In this document: positions 25,902 to 36,086 of the stretch, piece after piece
Layout: each line of letters begins with the position of its first letter
Numbering within the stretch: the stretch's first letter is position 1
DNA from: Helicobacter pylori
GTDB taxonomy: Bacteria; Campylobacterota; Campylobacteria; Campylobacterales; Helicobacteraceae
Length of the DNA stretch: 64,000 nt
Direction: 5' to 3'
Assembly: GCF_030323545.1 (NCBI RefSeq)
Contig: NZ_CP122954.1
Span: 310,001-374,000 of the forward strand
Translations under genes and position numbers: made by a program
Notes under the pieces: model-generated
Database searches by the model: none
What the model was told of the DNA's origin: nothing
What the model saw: the letters and a program-made list of their open reading frames with translations, nothing else

Positions 25902-26309
25902 GTGCCTACTATCAATCAGTTGATTAGAAAAGAAAGGAAAAAGGTGGTTAAAAAAACGAAATCACCTGCATTAGTGGAATGCCCTCAAAGAAGAGGGGTT
26001 TGTACTAGGGTTTATACGACTACCCCTAAAAAGCCTAACTCGGCTTTGAGAAAGGTCGCTAAGGTCCGTTTGACCAGTAAATTTGAAGTGATCAGTTATA
26101 TCCCTGGTGAAGGGCATAACTTGCAAGAACACTCCATTGTGTTAGTGCGTGGGGGTAGGGTTAAGGATTTACCCGGTGTGAAATACCACATCGTTCGTGG
26201 CGCTTTAGACACTGCAGGGGTCAATAAAAGAACGGTTTCACGCTCTAAATATGGGACTAAAAAAGCTAAAGCAACCGACAAGAAAGCAACAGACAACAAG
26301 AAAAAATAA
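25902..26309 (+). CDS. rpsL: 30S ribosomal protein S12
   Basis: Predicted 135-residue decoding-centre protein. The start is GTG at 25902 (AAGGAAAAATA upstream), giving [13 protein letters not shown]. The streptomycin-region motifs [17 protein letters not shown] (Lys near 43) and [14 protein letters not shown] (Lys near 88) have the wild-type lysines, so no resistance change is seen. A short Lys/Thr-rich C-terminal extension ([13 protein letters not shown]) is longer than in E. coli. It heads rpsL-rpsG-fusA, 88 nt after rpoBC. Confidence 0.98.
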   Translation: MPTINQLIRKERKKVVKKTKSPALVECPQRRGVCTRVYTTTPKKPNSALRKVAKVRLTSKFEVISYIPGEGHNLQEHSIVLVRGGRVKDLPGVKYHIVRGALDTAGVNKRTVSRSKYGTKKAKATDKKATDNKKK

Positions 26310-26792
<483 letters not shown>

Positions 26793-26803
26793 TTGGAGTT
26801 AGA

Positions 26804-28882
26804 ATGGCTAGAAGAACCCCATTAAATAGGATCAGGAATATCGGTATCGCCGCTCACATTGATGCCGGGAAAACCACCACTTCTGAAAGGATTTTATTCT
26901 ATACAGGCGTGAGCCATAAGATTGGCGAAGTGCATGACGGCGCGGCGACAATGGATTGGATGGAGCAAGAAAAAGAAAGAGGGATCACTATCACTTCTGC
27001 AGCAACGACTTGCTTTTGGAAGGATCACCAAATCAATTTGATTGACACTCCAGGGCATGTGGATTTCACTATTGAAGTGGAGCGATCCATGCGCGTGCTA
27101 GATGGCGCGGTTTCGGTGTTTTGCTCGGTGGGGGGTGTGCAGCCTCAAAGCGAGACCGTGTGGCGTCAAGCGAATAAATACGGTGTGCCTAGGATTGTTT
27201 TTGTCAATAAAATGGATAGGATTGGGGCGAATTTCTATAATGTGGAAAACCAGATTAAGCAACGCTTGAAAGCCAATCCTGTGCCTATTAATATCCCTAT
27301 TGGGGCTGAAGACACTTTCATTGGCGTGATTGATTTGGTCCAAATGAAAGCGATTGTTTGGAACAATGAAACCATGGGGGCCAAATACGATGTGGAAGAA
27401 ATCCCTAGCGATTTGTTAGAAAAGGCTAAACAATACCGAGAAAAGCTTGTAGAAGCTGTAGCTGAGCAAGATGAAGCGTTGATGGAAAAGTATTTAGGCG
27501 GTGAAGAATTGAGTGTTGAAGAAATCAAAAAAGGCATTAAAGCGGGTTGTTTGAACATGAGTCTTGTCCCCATGCTTTGTGGTTCTTCTTTTAAAAATAA
27601 AGGCGTGCAGACTTTATTAGACGCGGTCATTGATTACCTGCCAGCACCTACGGAGGTTGTGGATATTAAGGGGATTGATCCAAAAACTGAAGAAGAAGTT
27701 TTTGTGAAATCCAGCGATGATGGCGAGTTTGCCGGTTTGGCGTTTAAAATCATGACGGATCCTTTTGTGGGTCAACTCACTTTTGTGCGCGTGTATCGCG
27801 GCAAGCTAGAGTCCGGTAGCTATGTGTATAACTCCACCAAAGACAAAAAAGAGCGCGTGGGAAGACTCCTTAAAATGCATTCTAATAAGAGAGAAGACAT
27901 TAAAGAAGTTTATGCGGGTGAGATTTGCGCGTTTGTGGGCTTAAAGGACACGCTAACTGGGGACACGCTTTGCGATGAAAAGAACGCCGTTGTTTTAGAA
28001 AGGATGGAATTTCCTGAGCCAGTCATTCACATCGCTGTAGAGCCTAAAACGAAAGCAGACCAAGAAAAAATGGGCGTGGCGTTAGGCAAGCTTGCTGAAG
28101 AAGATCCAAGCTTTAGGGTGATGACTCAAGAAGAAACCGGGCAAACCCTTATTGGTGGCATGGGTGAATTGCACCTAGAAATCATCGTGGACAGATTGAA
28201 GAGAGAATTTAAGGTGGAAGCTGAAATCGGTCAGCCACAAGTCGCCTTTAGAGAGACTATCCGCTCAAGCGTGAATAAAGAGCATAAATACGCTAAGCAA
28301 AGCGGTGGTCGTGGGCAATACGGGCATGTGTTTATCAAGCTTGAGCCTAAAGAGCCTGGCAGTGGGTATGAATTTGTGAATGAAATTTCTGGGGGCGTGA
28401 TCCCTAAAGAATATATCCCTGCGGTGGATAAGGGTATCCAAGAAGCGATGCAAAATGGCGTTTTGGCGGGCTATCCGGTGGTGGATTTTAAAGTTACCCT
28501 TTATGATGGGAGCTACCATGATGTGGATTCTTCAGAAATGGCGTTTAAAATTGCTGGATCTATGGCGTTTAAAGAAGCGAGTCGCGCGGCTAACCCGGTT
28601 TTACTAGAGCCTATGATGAAAGTGGAAGTGGAAGTCCCTGAAGAATACATGGGCGATGTGATTGGCGATTTGAACAGAAGAAGAGGGCAAATCAATTCTA
28701 TGGACGACCGATTAGGCTTGAAAATCGTGAACGCTTTTGTGCCGTTGGTGGAAATGTTTGGTTATTCTACGGATTTACGATCAGCCACTCAAGGGCGTGG
28801 GACTTACTCTATGGAGTTTGATCATTATGGCGAAGTGCCTAGCAATATCGCTAAGGAAATTGTAGAAAAGCGTAAAGGCTGA
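26804..28882 (+). CDS. fusA: Elongation factor G
   Basis: Predicted 692-residue translocation GTPase. G1 is AHIDAGKTT (residues 17-25), with [13 protein letters not shown] following, G3 DTPGHVDF (about 81-88) and G4 NKMD (about 135-138). Domains II-V follow at normal length; [10 protein letters not shown] lies in domain III (about 450) and [13 protein letters not shown] in domain IV/V. The ATG follows TTGGAGTTAGA, 11 nt after rpsG. It ends the str-type operon. Confidence 0.99.
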   Translation: MARRTPLNRIRNIGIAAHIDAGKTTTSERILFYTGVSHKIGEVHDGAATMDWMEQEKERGITITSAATTCFWKDHQINLIDTPGHVDFTIEVERSMRVLDGAVSVFCSVGGVQPQSETVWRQANKYGVPRIVFVNKMDRIGANFYNVENQIKQRLKANPVPINIPIGAEDTFIGVIDLVQMKAIVWNNETMGAKYDVEEIPSDLLEKAKQYREKLVEAVAEQDEALMEKYLGGEELSVEEIKKGIKAGCLNMSLVPMLCGSSFKNKGVQTLLDAVIDYLPAPTEVVDIKGIDPKTEEEVFVKSSDDGEFAGLAFKIMTDPFVGQLTFVRVYRGKLESGSYVYNSTKDKKERVGRLLKMHSNKREDIKEVYAGEICAFVGLKDTLTGDTLCDEKNAVVLERMEFPEPVIHIAVEPKTKADQEKMGVALGKLAEEDPSFRVMTQEETGQTLIGGMGELHLEIIVDRLKREFKVEAEIGQPQVAFRETIRSSVNKEHKYAKQSGGRGQYGHVFIKLEPKEPGSGYEFVNEISGGVIPKEYIPAVDKGIQEAMQNGVLAGYPVVDFKVTLYDGSYHDVDSSEMAFKIAGSMAFKEASRAANPVLLEPMMKVEVEVPEEYMGDVIGDLNRRRGQINSMDDRLGLKIVNAFVPLVEMFGYSTDLRSATQGRGTYSMEFDHYGEVPSNIAKEIVEKRKG

Positions 28883-28949
28883 TTTTATCGTAACGCTCTC
28901 TTGTGAGAGGGTGTTATAGGTGCTATTTAAACTTTTTTCTTTTGGATTT

Positions 28950-28972
28950 AAAAAGACTCTTTGAGTGTTTTT
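28950..28972 (+). terminator. Likely terminator of the rpsL-rpsG-fusA operon
   Basis: AAAAAGACTC, loop TTT, then GAGTGTTTTT forms a hairpin with one G-G mismatch. The T-rich arm continues into ATCCCTTTTTTA. It is 68 nt after the fusA stop. Confidence 0.55.
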
Positions 28973-29246
28973 ATCCCTTTTTTAATCTCTTTTAATTACT
29001 TTTTGCTATAAAATTATTTTGTTAGCTCTATTCTTGTCAAACAGGAGTAACTAATATTTTTTAATTTTTTAAAAAATGGGGTTTTGGTTGCTTCGTTTAA
29101 TCGTTTTAGATTTTATTTCATGGTGGAATTCGTTTTCTTAAGTGGTTAGGGGGTGTTTTGTAGCAATGCTCTTTAAAAATCCCCTAATTCATAGACCGCC
29201 TTACAAGAAATCCCGCTTGACTAATGCTCTTTTGTATTCAAATCTT

Positions 29247-29277
29247 AAAAAACGCTTTTGAGCGTTTTTATTTTTTA
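29247..29277 (+). terminator. Hairpin with U run upstream of the secreted-protein gene
   Basis: AAAAACGCT (29248-29256), loop TTTG, AGCGTTTTT (29261-29269), followed by ATTTTTT. It is a good intrinsic terminator shape, but no clear gene ends just before it, so it may belong to an untranslated RNA or be left over from a deleted gene. Confidence 0.55.
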
Positions 29278-29382
29278 AGAAAAATGGCTGATTGCTATCA
29301 AGCGTTTTTTTATAACAAAACGCAATTTGCAAATTTCTTTAGTGAAAATTCTATTGGTTTCTATTCGTTTACTTTTGAGAAA

Positions 29383-29388
29383 TATAAT
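29383..29388 (+). promoter_or_regulatory. -10 box of the small secreted protein gene
   Basis: TATAAT (context AAATATAATTC), 37 nt before the ATG at 29426, implying a leader of about 30 nt with AAGGAG. Confidence 0.65.
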
Positions 29389-29425
29389 TCTCTCGCTTTT
29401 AAGATCATCATAAAGGAGTTTTCGT

Positions 29426-29590
29426 ATGAAAAAGCAAATCTTGACAGGTGTTTTGTTATCAGTTTTGGCAGTGAGTTCTGCATACGCTCACAAAGATAAA
29501 AAAGACGCTAAAAAACCTGAGTTAAGCTCTCAATTAGTGGCTCACAAAGATAAAAAAGACGCTAAAAAACCTAAAAACTCAGTGGCCTAA
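29426..29590 (+). CDS. Small secreted lysine-rich protein with internal duplication
   Basis: Predicted 54-residue protein with its own TATAAT promoter, an AAGGAG ribosome-binding site 7 nt upstream and a strong terminator after it. It has a typical Sec signal peptide, MKKQILTGVLLSVLAVSSAYA, with AYA cleavage near residue 21. The mature part of about 33 residues contains AHKDKKDAKKP twice, 18 residues apart, encoded by a perfect 33-bp repeat (29486-29518 and 29540-29572). The mature peptide is very basic and probably unstructured. The position between fusA and waaF matches an H. pylori gene that I recall being annotated as a secreted protein involved in motility; that role cannot be seen in the sequence. 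Confidence 0.8.
   Translation: MKKQILTGVLLSVLAVSSAYAHKDKKDAKKPELSSQLVAHKDKKDAKKPKNSVA
29486..29572 (+). repeat. 33-bp perfect direct repeat within the secreted-protein gene
   Basis: Two identical 33-bp units (29486-29518 and 29540-29572) start GCTCACAAAGATAAAA and are offset by 54 bp, an in-frame spacing of 18 codons. Recombination between them would add or delete 18 residues without a frameshift. Confidence 0.9.
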
Positions 29591-29601
29591 TGGCTTTGAC
29601 T

Positions 29602-29631
29602 CCAAAAAGCGTTTTAAAAACGCTTTTTTGG
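29602..29631 (+). terminator. Terminator of the small secreted protein gene
   Basis: CCAAAAAGCGTTTT followed by AAAACGCTTTTTTGG forms a long hairpin with a T-rich 3' arm, 12 nt after the stop codon. Confidence 0.8.
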
Positions 29632-29775
29632 ATGCTATTCTATAATTTTTCTTACCATTTTTTTAAAACCCTTGATAGGATTTATGGCTATTCTCACGCT
29701 TTCAAAAGTAAAAATCTTTTATATACTAGAATTTCATCAATACGGCTGTGTTTTTTAAAAAGCGCATAAAGGGCG

Positions 29776-30825
29776 TTAAGGTTTTTCTAAAAGAGTGTGG
29801 GCGGCTTCTAGGACTTCAAGGGGCGTGATGGATTTCATGCACAGATGGTTTTTTTCATTCTTTAAAGGGCAAACTCGTTTCTTGCAAGGCGAACAGCTTA
29901 AATGGTGGTTTAATACGATCGTTTTTTGAGCTTTATAGGGGCGAGTTTCTTTTTCATCAGTGGGGCCAAAAAGAGCGATTAAGGGGGTTTGTGCGCTAGC
30001 AGCCACATGCATAGGACCGCTATCGTTAGTGATGAATAAATCTAAAATAGCGATGCACTCTATCAATTCTTCAATGCTTGTTTTCCCGCACAGATTGTAA
30101 GCGTTATTGAATAATAAAGGGTTTTTTAATAAGCCTTTGATGAGTTTTAAAATTTCTTCAGAAACGATAGCGTCTTCTTTAGCCCCAAAAAAATAAATTT
30201 CATGCCCTTCTTCTAACAAAGCAGCAGAAACTTCAGCGTAATAAGAAGCTGGCCATCTTTTAGCACTCCCATAGCTTGCGCTAGGGTTAAAGCCGATTTT
30301 TTTAGGGGTGTTTGGGGTGTGAGTGGGGAGGTTAAAGGCCAGTTTTAAGGGTAAAACGCTTTTTTTATCCAATTCTTTTTTCAAAAATTGCGAAAATAAA
30401 AAGCAATACTTTTCCACTTGATGATACTCTTTGGGGGCAGAAATTATCGCATGGCTGAGAAACAAAGAACGAAAAAATTGAGCAAAACCGATGCGAATAG
30501 GCGTTTTTGTCGCATAGAGCAAAAAAGCGGAATAAAAATGGTTGTTTAAAGTGATCGCTATATCGCAACGCCCTATTTTTTGAGCGAGTTTGTGAGTGGC
30601 TAGCAGCCTGAAAAAGGATTTTTTGGTGTCATCTATAAAAACGGCTTCTATTTTTTCATCTTTTTTGAAAAGTTCGCAAGTCATTTGTGGGCCCACTAAG
30701 ATAAAATGCGCGTTAGGGTAGTGGTGTTTAAGGGTGTAAAAAAGCGAGCTTGCCATCACCCCATCGCCTAACCAATTAGGCAAACGCAATAAAATACGCA
30801 TGCGTTTGGGCGCATTTACGCTCAT
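29776..30825 (-). CDS. waaF: ADP-heptose:LPS heptosyltransferase II
   Basis: Predicted 349-residue glycosyltransferase family 9 enzyme adding the second heptose to the LPS inner core, at the cytoplasmic face of the inner membrane. The ATG at 30825 (MSVNAPKRMRILLRLPNWLG) is chosen because AAAGGGCT precedes it; a frame extension 14 codons upstream lacks a site. Family motifs include LPNWLGDGVMASS (donor loop), GFNPSASYGSAKRWP (about residue 177) and NDSGPMHVAASA (about 267-278), the ADP-heptose site, followed by ALFGPTDE. Four cysteines cluster near the C-terminus (SCSPCKK...C...C), a feature of many WaaF proteins. It is divergent from hisS with 61 nt between. Confidence 0.93.
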   Translation of the reverse strand: MSVNAPKRMRILLRLPNWLGDGVMASSLFYTLKHHYPNAHFILVGPQMTCELFKKDEKIEAVFIDDTKKSFFRLLATHKLAQKIGRCDIAITLNNHFYSAFLLYATKTPIRIGFAQFFRSLFLSHAIISAPKEYHQVEKYCFLFSQFLKKELDKKSVLPLKLAFNLPTHTPNTPKKIGFNPSASYGSAKRWPASYYAEVSAALLEEGHEIYFFGAKEDAIVSEEILKLIKGLLKNPLLFNNAYNLCGKTSIEELIECIAILDLFITNDSGPMHVAASAQTPLIALFGPTDEKETRPYKAQKTIVLNHHLSCSPCKKRVCPLKNEKNHLCMKSITPLEVLEAAHTLLEKP

Positions 30826-30853
30826 CAATAGCCCTTTTTTAAAGATTTTAAGA

Positions 30854-30859
30854 TAAAAT
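30854..30859 (+). promoter_or_regulatory. Likely -10 box of hisS-asd
   Basis: TAAAAT in the 61-nt gap between divergent waaF and hisS, 28 nt before the hisS ATG. Confidence 0.35.
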
Positions 30860-30886
30860 TTTAGCATACAAATACAAGGAAATGGA

Positions 30887-32215
30887 ATGATTACCCCTAA
30901 AGTGTTGAGCGGGTTTAAAGACCGCTTGCCTAAAGATGCGATACAAAAAGCCCAGTTGCTTTCTAAAGTTTCAGTCGTGTTTCAAAGTTTTGGTTTTGTG
31001 CCGATTGAAACCCCTCATTTGGAATACGCTCAAACATTATTGCCTGATGCGAGCAGTGATATTCAAAAAGAAATTTATCGTTTTAAAGACCATGGGGATA
31101 GGGATGTGGCTTTAAGGTTTGATTTGACCGTGCCATTAGCCCGCTTTGTTTCTTTGCACCACCAAACGCTAGGCATGCCCTTTAAACGCTACGCTATAGG
31201 CAATGTCTTTAGAGGCGAAAGGGCGCAAAAAGGGCGTTACAGGGAATTTACGCAATGCGATTTTGATTTTATAGGGAGCGAAAGCTTGGTGTGCGATGCT
31301 GAAATCGTTCAAGTGATTATCGCTTCTTTAAAAGCTTTGGATTTAGAAGATTTTTGCATCTCTATCAATCATAGAAAAATTTTGAACGGGATATGCGAAT
31401 ATTTTGGCGTTTCTCAAGTGAATGAAGCGTTGCGCATTGTGGATAAATTGGAAAAAATTGGCCTGAATGGGGTTGAAGAAGAATTAAAAAAAGAGTGTGA
31501 TTTGGATTTAAACACCATTAAAGAGCTTTTAGAAATGGTTCAAATCAAACAAAATGATTTAAGCCATGCGGAATTTTTTGAAAAAATTGCTTATTTGAAA
31601 GACTATAATGAAAATCTAAAAAAGGGCATACAAGATTTAGAAAGGCTATACCAGTTGCTAGGGGATTTGCAAATTTCTCAAAACCTGTATAAAATTGATT
31701 TTTCTATCGCTAGGGGATTAGGGTATTACACAGGGATTGTGTATGAAACCACGCTTAATGATATGAAGTCTTTAGGGAGCGTGTGTTCAGGGGGCCGTTA
31801 CGATCATTTGACTAAAAATTTTTCTAAAGAAAATTTACAAGGAGTGGGGGCTTCTATTGGGATTGATAGATTGATTGTAGCTTTGAGTGAAATGCAATTA
31901 TTAGACGAGCGTTCCACCCAAGCTAAAGTCTTAATCGCTTGCATGCATGAAGAGTATTTTTCTTATGCAAACCGCTTAGCGGAGTCTTTAAGGCAAAGCG
32001 GGATTTTTAGCGAAGTCTATCCAGAAGCTCAAAAAATCAAAAAACCCTTTTCTTATGCTAACCATAAGGGGCATGAGTTTGTGGTTATTATTGGCGAAGA
32101 AGAATTTAAAAGCGAAACCTTAAGCTTGAAAAACATGCATTCAGGCATGCAGTTGAATTGCTTGAGTTTTTTAAAAGCCCTTGAAATCATTGGAGAAAAC
32201 GATGAAGACTTATAA
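30887..32215 (+). CDS. hisS: Histidyl-tRNA synthetase
   Basis: Predicted 442-residue class II synthetase charging tRNA-His. Motif 1 region starts [12 protein letters not shown]; motif 2 is [19 protein letters not shown] (about residues 107-125). The histidine-binding HisA motif is [12 protein letters not shown] (about 276-287), followed by GGRYDHL. Motif 3 is GASIGIDRL (about 323-331). The C-terminal anticodon-binding domain starts near [10 protein letters not shown]. The ATG follows CAAGGAAATGGA. The 3' end overlaps asd by 14 nt, so the two are co-transcribed. Confidence 0.97.
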   Translation: MITPKVLSGFKDRLPKDAIQKAQLLSKVSVVFQSFGFVPIETPHLEYAQTLLPDASSDIQKEIYRFKDHGDRDVALRFDLTVPLARFVSLHHQTLGMPFKRYAIGNVFRGERAQKGRYREFTQCDFDFIGSESLVCDAEIVQVIIASLKALDLEDFCISINHRKILNGICEYFGVSQVNEALRIVDKLEKIGLNGVEEELKKECDLDLNTIKELLEMVQIKQNDLSHAEFFEKIAYLKDYNENLKKGIQDLERLYQLLGDLQISQNLYKIDFSIARGLGYYTGIVYETTLNDMKSLGSVCSGGRYDHLTKNFSKENLQGVGASIGIDRLIVALSEMQLLDERSTQAKVLIACMHEEYFSYANRLAESLRQSGIFSEVYPEAQKIKKPFSYANHKGHEFVVIIGEEEFKSETLSLKNMHSGMQLNCLSFLKALEIIGENDEDL

Positions 32216-33242
32216 TGTCGCTATTGTCGGGGCTAGTGGGGCGGTAGGCCAAGAGCTGATTAAGGGTTTAGAAAATTCTTTTTTCCCGATTAAAAAATTT
32301 GTCCCGCTCGCTAGCGTTAGGAGTGCCGGTAAAAAGATCAAAGTTTTCAATAAAGACTATGAGATCTTAGAAACCACGCATGAAGTTTTTGAAAAAGAAA
32401 AAATAGACATCGCCTTTTTTAGCGCTGGGGGGAGCGTGAGCGAAGAATTTGCCACAAGCGCTGCAAAAACGGCCTTAGTGGTTGATAACACGAGCTTTTT
32501 TAGATTGGATAAAAAAGTGCCTTTAGTCGTGCCTGAAATCAACGCTAAAGAAATTTTTAACGCTCCTTTAAATATCATCGCTAACCCTAATTGCTCTACC
32601 ATTCAAATGACGCAAATCTTAAACCCCTTACACCTTCATTTTAAGATAAAAAGCGTTATTGTTAGCACCTATCAAGCTGTGAGTGGGGCAGGGAATAAGG
32701 GCATAGAGAGTTTAAAAAATGAGCTAAAAATCGCATTAGAACATTTGGAAAAAGACCCCACTATTGATTTAAACCAAGTTTTGCAAGCTGGGGCTTTCGC
32801 TTATCCGATCGCTTTCAATGCGATCGCTCATATTGATACTTTTAAGGAGAATGGCTACACGAAAGAAGAGCTGAAAATGGTGCATGAAACCCATAAAATC
32901 ATGGGCGTGGATTTCCCTATCAGCGCAACTTGCGTGCGCGTGCCGGTATTGAGGAGCCATAGCGAGAGTTTGAGTATCGCTTTTGAAAAAGAATTCGATC
33001 TCAAAGAAATCTATGAAGTCTTAAAAAACGCCCCTAGCGTGGTTGTTTGCGATAATCCTAGCCGCAATCTCTACCCCACGCCCTTAAAAGCGAGCCACAC
33101 GGATACCACCTTTATAGGGCGCTTGAGGAAGGATTTGTTTGATAAGAAAACTTTGCATGGCTTTTGCGTGGCGGATCAATTAAGAGTGGGGGCAGCCACT
33201 AACGCGCTCAAAATCGCCATGTATTACATTAAGAACGCTTGA
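32202..33242 (+). CDS. asd: Aspartate-semialdehyde dehydrogenase
   Basis: Predicted 346-residue enzyme reducing aspartyl phosphate to aspartate semialdehyde with NADPH, feeding lysine/diaminopimelate, threonine and methionine synthesis. The Rossmann loop is [11 protein letters not shown] (about residues 8-18). The nucleophilic Cys is in NPNCSTIQM (about 129-137), and the conserved His in LRSHSES (about 249). The ATG at 32202 has TGGAGAAAA upstream within the end of hisS; an in-frame ATG seven codons earlier is less well placed. The overlap with hisS suggests translational coupling. Confidence 0.97.
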   Translation: MKTYNVAIVGASGAVGQELIKGLENSFFPIKKFVPLASVRSAGKKIKVFNKDYEILETTHEVFEKEKIDIAFFSAGGSVSEEFATSAAKTALVVDNTSFFRLDKKVPLVVPEINAKEIFNAPLNIIANPNCSTIQMTQILNPLHLHFKIKSVIVSTYQAVSGAGNKGIESLKNELKIALEHLEKDPTIDLNQVLQAGAFAYPIAFNAIAHIDTFKENGYTKEELKMVHETHKIMGVDFPISATCVRVPVLRSHSESLSIAFEKEFDLKEIYEVLKNAPSVVVCDNPSRNLYPTPLKASHTDTTFIGRLRKDLFDKKTLHGFCVADQLRVGAATNALKIAMYYIKNA

Positions 33243-33677
33243 GTTTATTCAAAGATAACAAAGATGAATGCGCATGCACTTGAATTAAGGATAAGGATCA
33301 ATCTAACCCAATCTCTAAAAAAGAGCTTTAAGTTACTAGGCTTGCGATGTTAAACAAGGGTGTAATTGAATTTCTCAAGGCTTGATTGAGAGAAATGCTA
33401 ATATTTGGTAGGTCAAAAGGAATGAAAGGCTTACACTCAAGCAGAGAGCGAATGTTTAGCTAGCGAGTTATTGCCTATTATTCCCTTTAAAAGGGTGTGA
33501 ATTTGGGTATCAAGGAAAACTTGTATCAAGTTTTATTGAAATGGATTAGAAAAATCTGATTGGATTGACCCTTACAATTTTTTAAACCCATTGTTTAATA
33601 ACGATTGGATATGACTATATACACTACAATAATAAGATTTTGATGAGTGGGATTGTTTTTTAAAAAAAAGGTTGGTA
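33243..33677. other. 435-bp intergenic region with a relic repeat
   Basis: No gene is supported between asd and the repeat protein. It contains a hairpin (ATTTCTC at 33370-33376 with GAGAAAT at 33390-33396), the relic repeat copy B at 33486-33558, and a TACAAT -10-like site at 33625-33630 ahead of the next gene. Confidence 0.6.
33486..33558 (+). repeat. Dispersed relic repeat, copy B
   Basis: Matches 6715-6792. Here the open frame is longer and cleaner: KGVNLGIKENLYQVLLKWIRKI followed by a stop, written here in two parts as KGVNLGIKENL and YQVLLKWIRKI. It looks like the decayed 3' end of a gene family present in several intergenic places. Confidence 0.6.
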
Positions 33678-34907
33678 ATGGAATCAGTAAAAATAGGAAA
33701 AACAAATAAAGTTAGCAAGAACACAGAGATGGCTAACACAAAGACAAGTAAAGAGACTCATTTTAAACAAGTGAGCACCATTACAAATACACTCCGATCA
33801 ATTGGTGGGATTTTTACAAAAATTGTAAAGAAAGTCAGAGAGCTTTTCAAAAAACACCCCAAGAAAAGCAATGTGGCGTTAGTAGTATTAACCCATGTTG
33901 CATGCAAGAGAGCAAAAGAATTAGACGATAAAGTCCAAGATAAATCCAAACAAACTGAAAAAGAAAATCAAATCAATTGGTGGAAATATTCAGGATTAAC
34001 CATAGCGACAAGTTTATTGTTAGCCGCTTGTAATGCTGGTGATATTGATAAACAAATAGAACTAGAACAAGAAAGACAGAAAACAAACAAGAGTGGGATA
34101 GAGTTAGAACAAGAAAGGCAAAAGACAAATAAGAGTGAGATAGAGTTAGAACAAGAAAGACAGAAAACAAACAAGAGTGGGATAGAACTCGCTAATAGTC
34201 AAATAAAAGCAGAACAAGAAAGACAGAAAACAGAACAAGAAAAACAAAAAGCAAATAAGAGTGAGATAGAGTTAGAACAGCAAAAACAAAAGACCATTAA
34301 TACACAAAGAGATTTAATTAAAGAACAGAAAGATTTCATTAAAGAAACAGAACAAAATTGCCAAGAAAAACATGGTCAATTATTTATTAAAAGAGCAAGA
34401 ATTAAGACCGGTATTACTACCGGTATTGCTATAGAAATAGAAGCTGAATGCAAAACCCCTAAACCTGCAAAAACCAATCAAACCCCTATTCAGCCAAAAC
34501 ACCTTCCAAACTCTAAACAACCCCACTCTCAAAGAGGATCAAAAACGCAAGAGCTTGTAGCTTATTTGCAAAAAGAATTAGAATCTCTGCCCTATTCGCA
34601 AAAAGCTATCGCTAAACAAGTGGATTTTTACAGACCAAGTTCTATCGCTTATTTAGAACTAGACCCTAGAGATTTTAAGGTTACAGAAGAATGGCAAAAC
34701 GAAAACCTGAAAATACGCTCTAAAGCTCAAGCTAAAATGCTTGAAATGAGGAATGTAAAACCAGACCCACAAGCCCACCTTTCAACCTCTCAAAACCTTT
34801 TGTTCGTTCAAAAAATATTTGCTGATATTAATAAAGAAATAGAAGCAGTGGCTAATACTGAAAAGAAAGCAGAAAAAGCGGGTTATGGTTATAGTAAAAG
34901 GATGTAG
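33678..34907 (+). CDS. Repeat-rich membrane-anchored protein, H. pylori-specific family
   Basis: Predicted 409-residue protein of unknown function. The ATG at 33678 has AAAGG upstream; a TTG two codons earlier is less likely. A basic N-terminal region of about 105 residues precedes one hydrophobic segment (YSGLTIATSLLLAACNAGD, about 107-125), which ends in a lipobox-like LAAC. Next come three 14-residue repeats (IELEQERQKTNKSG, about 127-168) and further degenerate copies to about 215, giving a charged coiled-coil. A folded C-terminal domain (from about 290) begins TQELVAYLQKELESLPYSQ. It resembles a family of H. pylori proteins found in several copies, near HP0119 and HP1188 in strain 26695 as I recall. 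The membrane helix so far from the N-terminus makes true lipidation doubtful. Confidence 0.8.
   Translation: MESVKIGKTNKVSKNTEMANTKTSKETHFKQVSTITNTLRSIGGIFTKIVKKVRELFKKHPKKSNVALVVLTHVACKRAKELDDKVQDKSKQTEKENQINWWKYSGLTIATSLLLAACNAGDIDKQIELEQERQKTNKSGIELEQERQKTNKSEIELEQERQKTNKSGIELANSQIKAEQERQKTEQEKQKANKSEIELEQQKQKTINTQRDLIKEQKDFIKETEQNCQEKHGQLFIKRARIKTGITTGIAIEIEAECKTPKPAKTNQTPIQPKHLPNSKQPHSQRGSKTQELVAYLQKELESLPYSQKAIAKQVDFYRPSSIAYLELDPRDFKVTEEWQNENLKIRSKAQAKMLEMRNVKPDPQAHLSTSQNLLFVQKIFADINKEIEAVANTEKKAEKAGYGYSKRM
34056..34181 (+). repeat. 42-bp tandem repeat, three units
   Basis: Three in-frame 42-bp units (34056-34097, 34098-34139, 34140-34181) start ATAGAACTAGAACAAGAAAG or a close variant; units 1 and 3 are nearly identical. 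A diverged partial copy follows. Unit number could vary between strains without a frameshift. Confidence 0.9.
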
Positions 34908-35101
34908 GCATAAGAAAATAAGAACACTATAAAATCGTTTTAGCTTATTTATAGTATTTTAAAAACTCTATGTTACCCAATTAGAACAGAGCCTTTTTTA
35001 AACTCCTTAGTAGGAATTCCAATCGTCTTTAGCGTTTGAGCGTTTCACAAAATACAAGCGGTTGCAATTTTTAGGGGTGTTTTATAAAGAATGGTTTTTA
35101 T

Positions 35102-35127
35102 CTCCCTCTTTTAAAAGAGAGAGTTTT
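35102..35127. terminator. Bidirectional terminator between the repeat-protein gene and carbonic anhydrase
   Basis: CTCCCTCTTTT pairs with AAAAGAGAGAG and is followed by TTTTAATTTT on the plus strand. On the minus strand it lies 16 nt after the carbonic anhydrase stop. It probably serves both converging genes. Confidence 0.55.
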
Positions 35128-35142
35128 AATTTTAGCGGATCT

Positions 35143-36086
<944 letters not shown>

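Larger units (their letters stand above)
28883..29425. other. 543-bp intergenic region after fusA
   Basis: No convincing gene is visible. It holds hairpins at 28950-28972 and 29247-29277, a longer-range TTAGGGG/CCCCTAA pairing (29146-29152 with 29181-29187), and the promoter of the small secreted protein. In strain 26695, as I recall, an aldo-keto reductase gene lies at this place; it is absent here. A 91-codon frame from 29224 overlaps the promoter and the next gene and is judged spurious. Confidence 0.6.

Noticed and set aside
29224-29499. A 91-codon plus frame before the small secreted gene
   Set aside because: It runs through a terminator hairpin and the promoter of the secreted-protein gene and overlaps that gene in another frame.
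30826-30867. A 14-codon N-terminal extension of waaF
   Set aside because: The ATG at 30825 has a ribosome-binding site and gives the family length; the extension overlaps the hisS promoter gap.
34056-34181. The 42-bp repeats as a CRISPR-like array
   Set aside because: They are contiguous in-frame coding repeats without spacers; no CRISPR array or cas gene is present in the window.
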